From positions 36,708 to 100,707 of the forward strand of contig DXYF01000032.1 of assembly GCA_019415945.1 (NCBI GenBank): a stretch of 64,000 bases of DNA, read 5' to 3'. The translations under genes were made by a program, and so were the position numbers. The notes below the pieces were generated by a model, which had not been told where the DNA came from, did no database searches, and worked only from the letters and a program-made list of their open reading frames with translations. Below are positions 60,083-64,000 of this stretch, in pieces (positions within the stretch are counted from its first letter, which is position 1; each line of letters begins with the position of its first letter). The DNA is from Clostridiales bacterium. Lineage in GTDB: Bacteria; Bacillota; Clostridia; Oscillospirales; Acutalibacteraceae.

Positions 60083-61585
60083 CTAAAGGTTTTCAACCTT
60101 GTGATATGCTGTAATCCACAACTCGCTTGTACCTTGAATGGTTTCCCATTCACCGTCTGCATTTTTGCGGACTTTAGGTTTATTCTTTGTTCCGCTGATT
60201 CTAACAATATCTCCATCCGATAGTTTTTCTTTATTGAATGTTTTCTTGTCAATTTTGCAATCCAATGTAGTACCGTTTTTCAACGAATACATTTTGAGTT
60301 TTGGCGAGTATTTAGTATCAACGGAAAGCACAGCAGCCATTCTACTATATTTATCGTCAACTATGGTTATATAACCGAGATAGTCTATTTGTGACTTTAT
60401 TCTCTCTGATAACTTTCTTGACGGTGCTGTTATTTCTTTTGAAGCCATTCTTACGAATGTAGGGAAATCAACTCCTGTAAACATCTTCTCTGTTTCTTTA
60501 GTTGCAAATGGTCTAATAGTTTCGAGCGATATTCCGAGAGTTGCCAACTCATCTTTCTTAAATTGACTTCTACTACTAAACTTATTGAAGAACTCCATTT
60601 GTGCTAATAGTAGGTTTATATCTCCAAATTCAGCAAAGAAGTCCAATTCAATCAAAATTCTTAACTGCTTTTGATTTATTGTTGTTTTATTTTTAATATC
60701 AAATAATAATTCCGTGAAACTGTTATATTTGTTATTTCTCAATTCATAAATCTCATCTGCGACTTTAGAGTTCATATTTTTGATACTTTGAATACCTTTA
60801 TATATGCTATTATCTTCTCTTGATAATGAATAGTCGCTTTTTGAATATCTAAACTTAATTGGTTTTAACTCAATTCCAAAGAATGGAAGTTCATTTGTAA
60901 GTTTCAATGTTCTAACTGAATCATCACCATAATAATTAAGAGCCACAGTATAATACTCTAAAGGATAATGAGATTTAAGATATGCACCATATAAACTATC
61001 ATAAGCATATGACAATGAGTGGCTTGCATTAAAAGAATACTTTGCAGCCTGTTCAACAACAGTCCACGTTTCGGTAAATCCCTTCTCTCTTTCAACTCTT
61101 TTTTTCCATCCGTCAAGCAGTTGCTTTTTTAATAACTCTAATTCAGCTTCTTTGAATTTCTTTTTAGCAATCTTCTTGATAATATCATAAGAGCCAGTTT
61201 CAGGAATGCCGAGCCAGATTAGATATTTCATAATCAGCTCTTGGTAAATCATTCTGTGATTACCCTCAATGAGAATTTCATCAAGTTCTTCAACACCGGT
61301 TGTATATGGTTTTCGGTCAATAAAGTCCTGCAATAAACTCGCACAACCAGGTCGAATAATTGCAACGAAAGCCGACATCTCGGAAACACTTTTAGGGCAA
61401 TATTTTGTTACAAGTCCTGTTGCAAAATCACTATCAGCTTGATTTATTGTGCTGGTTAATCCATTCTTATAAATATCAAATGTTTTTTCATCTAACAAAT
61501 TATCCATTTCTCTAATTGTGGGAATTGGAATATTTGCAAGTTTACATACATCTCTAATAATTGCCCAAACAGTAACAGTTAAATA
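60083..61585 (-). CDS. dnaE: Phage DNA polymerase III alpha, C-terminal exon
   Basis: The second exon, about 500 codons. EQAAKYSFNASHSLSYAYDS and SLYGAYLKSHYPLEYYT match the conserved fingers/thumb-side motif of C-family polymerases; the remainder includes helix-hairpin-helix and OB-like parts (LSDGDIVRISGTKNKP). The first in-frame ATG is at 61507, but similarity extends 26 codons upstream to the intron border at 61585 (YLTVTVWAIIRDV). Joined with exon 1 the reading is LKND-YLTVTVW. Confidence 0.85.
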   Translation of the reverse strand, partial: YLTVTVWAIIRDVCKLANIPIPTIREMDNLLDEKTFDIYKNGLTSTINQADSDFATGLVTKYCPKSVSEMSAFVAIIRPGCASLLQDFIDRKPYTTGVEELDEILIEGNHRMIYQELIMKYLIWLGIPETGSYDIIKKIAKKKFKEAELELLKKQLLDGWKKRVEREKGFTETWTVVEQAAKYSFNASHSLSYAYDSLYGAYLKSHYPLEYYTVALNYYGDDSVRTLKLTNELPFFGIELKPIKFRYSKSDYSLSREDNSIYKGIQSIKNMNSKVADEIYELRNNKYNSFTELLFDIKNKTTINQKQLRILIELDFFAEFGDINLLLAQMEFFNKFSSRSQFKKDELATLGISLETIRPFATKETEKMFTGVDFPTFVRMASKEITAPSRKLSERIKSQIDYLGYITIVDDKYSRMAAVLSVDTKYSPKLKMYSLKNGTTLDCKIDKKTFNKEKLSDGDIVRISGTKNKPKVRKNADGEWETIQGTSELWITAYHKVENL

Positions 61586-62691
61586 CTTTTTTACCGTTCA
61601 TTTCTGAATATTTTTACGGAATAGACTATACCTTATACTCATTGAGTACCGCCCATTATAGTCGTTGAAGGTCTTTCAAATAATCTTAATAAATGTTTCA
61701 TATTTCCTATCCATATAAATTGTTGCATTATTATATAAAACTTGATAAATATGTTTTATTGTATCTTTGCAAGATGATACACAGGTATATGTAATATTGG
61801 ATTCTTTAACAGTTTTGGTATGAATATCTAAATAATCTTTTACATAATCAACCACATTTTTTAGTCCGGTATATCCAAAATGATATTGAGGATTTTTAAG
61901 ATAACTGTAATAATAAATTTTGATACTTCCATCACCATCGAATAAGCCACGAACAAAATGATTTTCAAGCGATTTTGGTATATAAGATAAAATTTTATTA
62001 AAATCCAGTTCATAGCTTTTCCGATTATTTAACCCAATTTTCCTTAATTGTTGTGCCATTGTTTTACAACGAATATTTAATTGATAATTTCCATACTTAT
62101 CTATTTTAATAGGTGCATTACTTTTTATGGATTTCCGATACTTTTCAATAACATCTTTATCCTTTAGCGTAAGCATAATAGTATTATTTTTAGCAATATG
62201 CCCATCAGATAATAGCAAACCTAATATATAAGCCTTTTCTTCACTATCAATATTATCAAAAAAATTGCAGTCTAAATCATATATAGAGTTGCATCTTTTT
62301 TGATGTATGGGAACATTCCATCTTTTTAATTGTCTTATAATTGTTGTTGGGTCACATTGAAATTTTTTAGCAATCTTATTGGCAGACATATTTTCCAATG
62401 AATACATTTGAATTATCTGTTCTTTATAATTATCCCAGAAATCAAATCCGTGTGTACTTTTATGCAATCAATCACCTCCTACTAAAAACTTTTTGATTAT
62501 TTGAAATTTCCCTGCTGATTATCCATTATTCAAACGTTTAGGACGTTGTTATCAACGCTTTTATTTCACCTTGCGCCATCCCTTTACTTGTTTCTGTTTT
62601 CACTCCATATAGGCAAAAGGGCTTTAGGAACTCCCAGCAATTTAGAGCGTAATAATCCACCGTGTCACCACGATAGACGACTATTTTGTTA
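61586..62691 (-). ncRNA. Group I self-splicing intron in the polymerase gene
   Basis: 1106 nt. Near the 3' end CAACGACTATA (61657-61667) and TATAGTC (61623-61629) form the P7-type pairing, and near the 5' side AATCAGCAGGGAA (around 62508-62520) is the P4/Q-like element. The exon 1 end (..AAT GAT) and the following AACAAAATAGTCG can form a P1 helix with a U-G pair at the splice site. The intron ends in G (61586). Removing it restores the polymerase reading frame. It carries the homing endonuclease gene. Confidence 0.85.
61676..62467 (-). CDS. LAGLIDADG homing endonuclease inside the intron
   Basis: 263 aa. An N-terminal helix-turn-helix-like part (SANKIAKKFQCDPTTIIRQL) is followed by two LAGLIDADG motifs, AYILGLLLSDGHI (~80) and FVRGLFDGDGSI (~172), giving a monomeric double-motif enzyme. 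TTG 62467 with AGGAGGTG upstream is the start. It cuts intron-less alleles so that the intron is copied in. Confidence 0.92.
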   Translation of the reverse strand: MHKSTHGFDFWDNYKEQIIQMYSLENMSANKIAKKFQCDPTTIIRQLKRWNVPIHQKRCNSIYDLDCNFFDNIDSEEKAYILGLLLSDGHIAKNNTIMLTLKDKDVIEKYRKSIKSNAPIKIDKYGNYQLNIRCKTMAQQLRKIGLNNRKSYELDFNKILSYIPKSLENHFVRGLFDGDGSIKIYYYSYLKNPQYHFGYTGLKNVVDYVKDYLDIHTKTVKESNITYTCVSSCKDTIKHIYQVLYNNATIYMDRKYETFIKII

Positions 62692-64000
62692 ATCATTTTT
62701 AAGGTACTTGTATTTGTCGCAGTTATATCCATCAAGCAAGCAACACAATTTATCTTTACTTGTTCTAACTAAACCAAGTTCTTTTCTAACAGGTTTATCG
62801 TAAAGCAACATTGAACAAGGAGACTCGGAAATACTCTCAATTACTCCAACAAATCTCTTACTTTCCTTAATAATGTCTTTCCACTTACTATCATTTTCAT
62901 AAAGTTCAAGATTCTTTGCTACATCATCATACTCACTTATATCTTTACCGATACCCTTGCAGTATGTACGAAATGCGGATGAGTCCTGTAATGGTTTCCA
63001 AGCAAGCATCCAAGCACAATTCTCTGCTCCGAGCAAATCTTCTGTTGCTTTAATAAATGGTTCTCTATCTGTTGTATTGAGGTCAATATCAGGCAATGAC
63101 CTTGTGCCTAAAATTCTCTCAACTGACATAAATCTTGTAGGGAATAAAGTAATTGGAGCAGACACCCTATCAATATCGGTTAGCCCAAGAAGTTTTGTTA
63201 TGTAGAAACTTGGTGCTGAACCTCTACCTGTATTTGTCAAACGACCATTATATTTTTCTTGACCATCTTTAACAACTTGATAGTCTATTAAGAAATAATT
63301 TTCCATATGAGTTTTTTCAACGATGTCTAACTCATATTCAATAGCATCTGTATAGGTTTGCCACTTATCTTTTGGGATATTATTTCTTTCGATAAGCCAT
63401 TGTTTATTGATAATATCTCGTAGGTCTTTAGTCGGGTTGTCTGATACTGAAGGTAACTTAATATCATCATTGATAAGAGTAATTGGTTCACACTCATCAA
63501 ATATCATTGTATTGTCAAGTGCTTCTCTTACTTGTTGAGGTGTAAGTATTCCTTGTTTTTCATATCTTGCAAAAATAGTATCTTCATCAGGATAATCGAG
63601 CAACATTTTTTCTTCGTAATCAAACTTCATATCTTTTGCTGTTTGAAGAATATCACGATATTTAGCATCTTCTGGATAAATATAATGACTATCATTTGCG
63701 TGAATAATAGGTATTTTTGCTTCTTTGCTTAACTTCAAAAGTTCTCTATTTACATCTTTTTGGTCTGTGATGTTATGATTTTGAAGTTCAAGGAAGAAAT
63801 TGTTGCCAAACTTTCTATGTAATGCTAATACTAATTCGGGGTCATTCCAAATACCGGCAACACAGGCTGTTGTAATAACAAAATCGTTTGGATTGAGAGA
63901 AAATAATAACTCTTGGTCAATTCTTGGTCTATAATAAAAACCAGTGGAACCTAAATTGCCAAAGTGAAGTTCGGATTTTTGGGGTAAAAAATGAGAAACA
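62692..64000 (-). CDS. dnaE: Phage DNA polymerase III alpha, N-terminal exon (runs off the right edge)
   Basis: The frame is open from the window edge to the intron border at 62692. It shows the PHP-type segment IPIIHANDSHYIYPEDAKYRD, LTNTGRGSAPSFYITKLLG (nucleotide-binding SGRGSA-like) and RSLPDIDLNTTD, the catalytic PDxDxD motif. The last sense codon is GAT; the TAA that follows belongs to the intron. A phage-borne C-family replicase. Confidence 0.9.

Noticed and set aside
62538..62735. 65-aa minus-strand frame over the exon 1/intron border
   Set aside because: It lies in the 5' part of the group I intron in a different frame and has no separate ribosome site.

Overview
The window looks like chromosome of a low- to mid-GC anaerobic Bacillota, most likely a gut Oscillospiraceae/Ruminococcus-type Clostridia. 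The reasons are the dnaX-ybaB-recR-smpB-ssrA neighbourhood, an alaS T-box leader, SD sequences such as GGAGG/GAGGTG, several GH13 starch/glycogen enzymes, a type IV prepilin and oxygen-independent enzymes. The species cannot be named from sequence alone. Host genes fill about 1-16 kb and 21.2-50.8 kb. Two foreign segments stand out: an old island between the CRISPR array and ssrA (about 16.2-21.24 kb), and a phage-like element that starts inside a tRNA-Cys remnant at about 50.88 kb and runs past the right edge.

Left part (1-16 kb): a PilM-like protein and prepilin; a CsoR-copA copper module with its operator in the promoter; small membrane proteins; a GH13 enzyme carrying a DUF1653 tail; two flavodoxin-fold genes; then a complete compact type II-C CRISPR-Cas locus. 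That locus has an antisense tracrRNA upstream of cas9, then cas9-cas1-cas2 as overlapping genes, then 10 repeats of 36 nt with nine 30-nt spacers. A degenerate repeat lies in the divergent cas9/tracrRNA promoter region.

Island at ssrA (16.2-21.24 kb): a HipA-like kinase with an XRE partner, an actin-like ParM/partner pair, an IS110-family element with a two-domain structured 5' region that fits a bridge RNA, and the C-terminal remnant of a tyrosine recombinase that ends exactly at the 3' end of ssrA (tmRNA).

Central host block (21.2-50.8 kb): ssrA-smpB, recR-ybaB-dnaX, SRP RNA, a surface protein, T-box-alaS, U32 protein, mltG, folate cycloligase, DJ-1 protein, acyltransferases, tmk, thyX, a ClC transporter, hflX, nadBC, a glycogen-debranching-type GH13, a CDF transporter, and an ArsR-regulated Zn/Cd-type P-ATPase.

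Right part (50.9-64 kb, all on the minus strand): a phage-like replication and nucleotide-metabolism cluster with dUTPase, class III RNR (NrdD/NrdG) with a glutaredoxin and a ferredoxin-thioredoxin-reductase-like protein, guanylate-kinase-like and deoxyribosyltransferase-like proteins, a divergent ThyX, and a DNA polymerase III alpha gene interrupted by a group I intron with a LAGLIDADG homing endonuclease. Inside this cluster lies the most striking unit: a WGR-domain poly(ADP-ribose) polymerase with an intact H-Y-E triad, directly followed by a P-loop/macrodomain fusion that has its own internal ribosome binding site. This is a putative phage-encoded write/erase ADP-ribosylation pair.

A further noteworthy element is an 88-nt structured repeat present three times, each time 8-14 nt downstream of an intrinsic terminator and in the same orientation.
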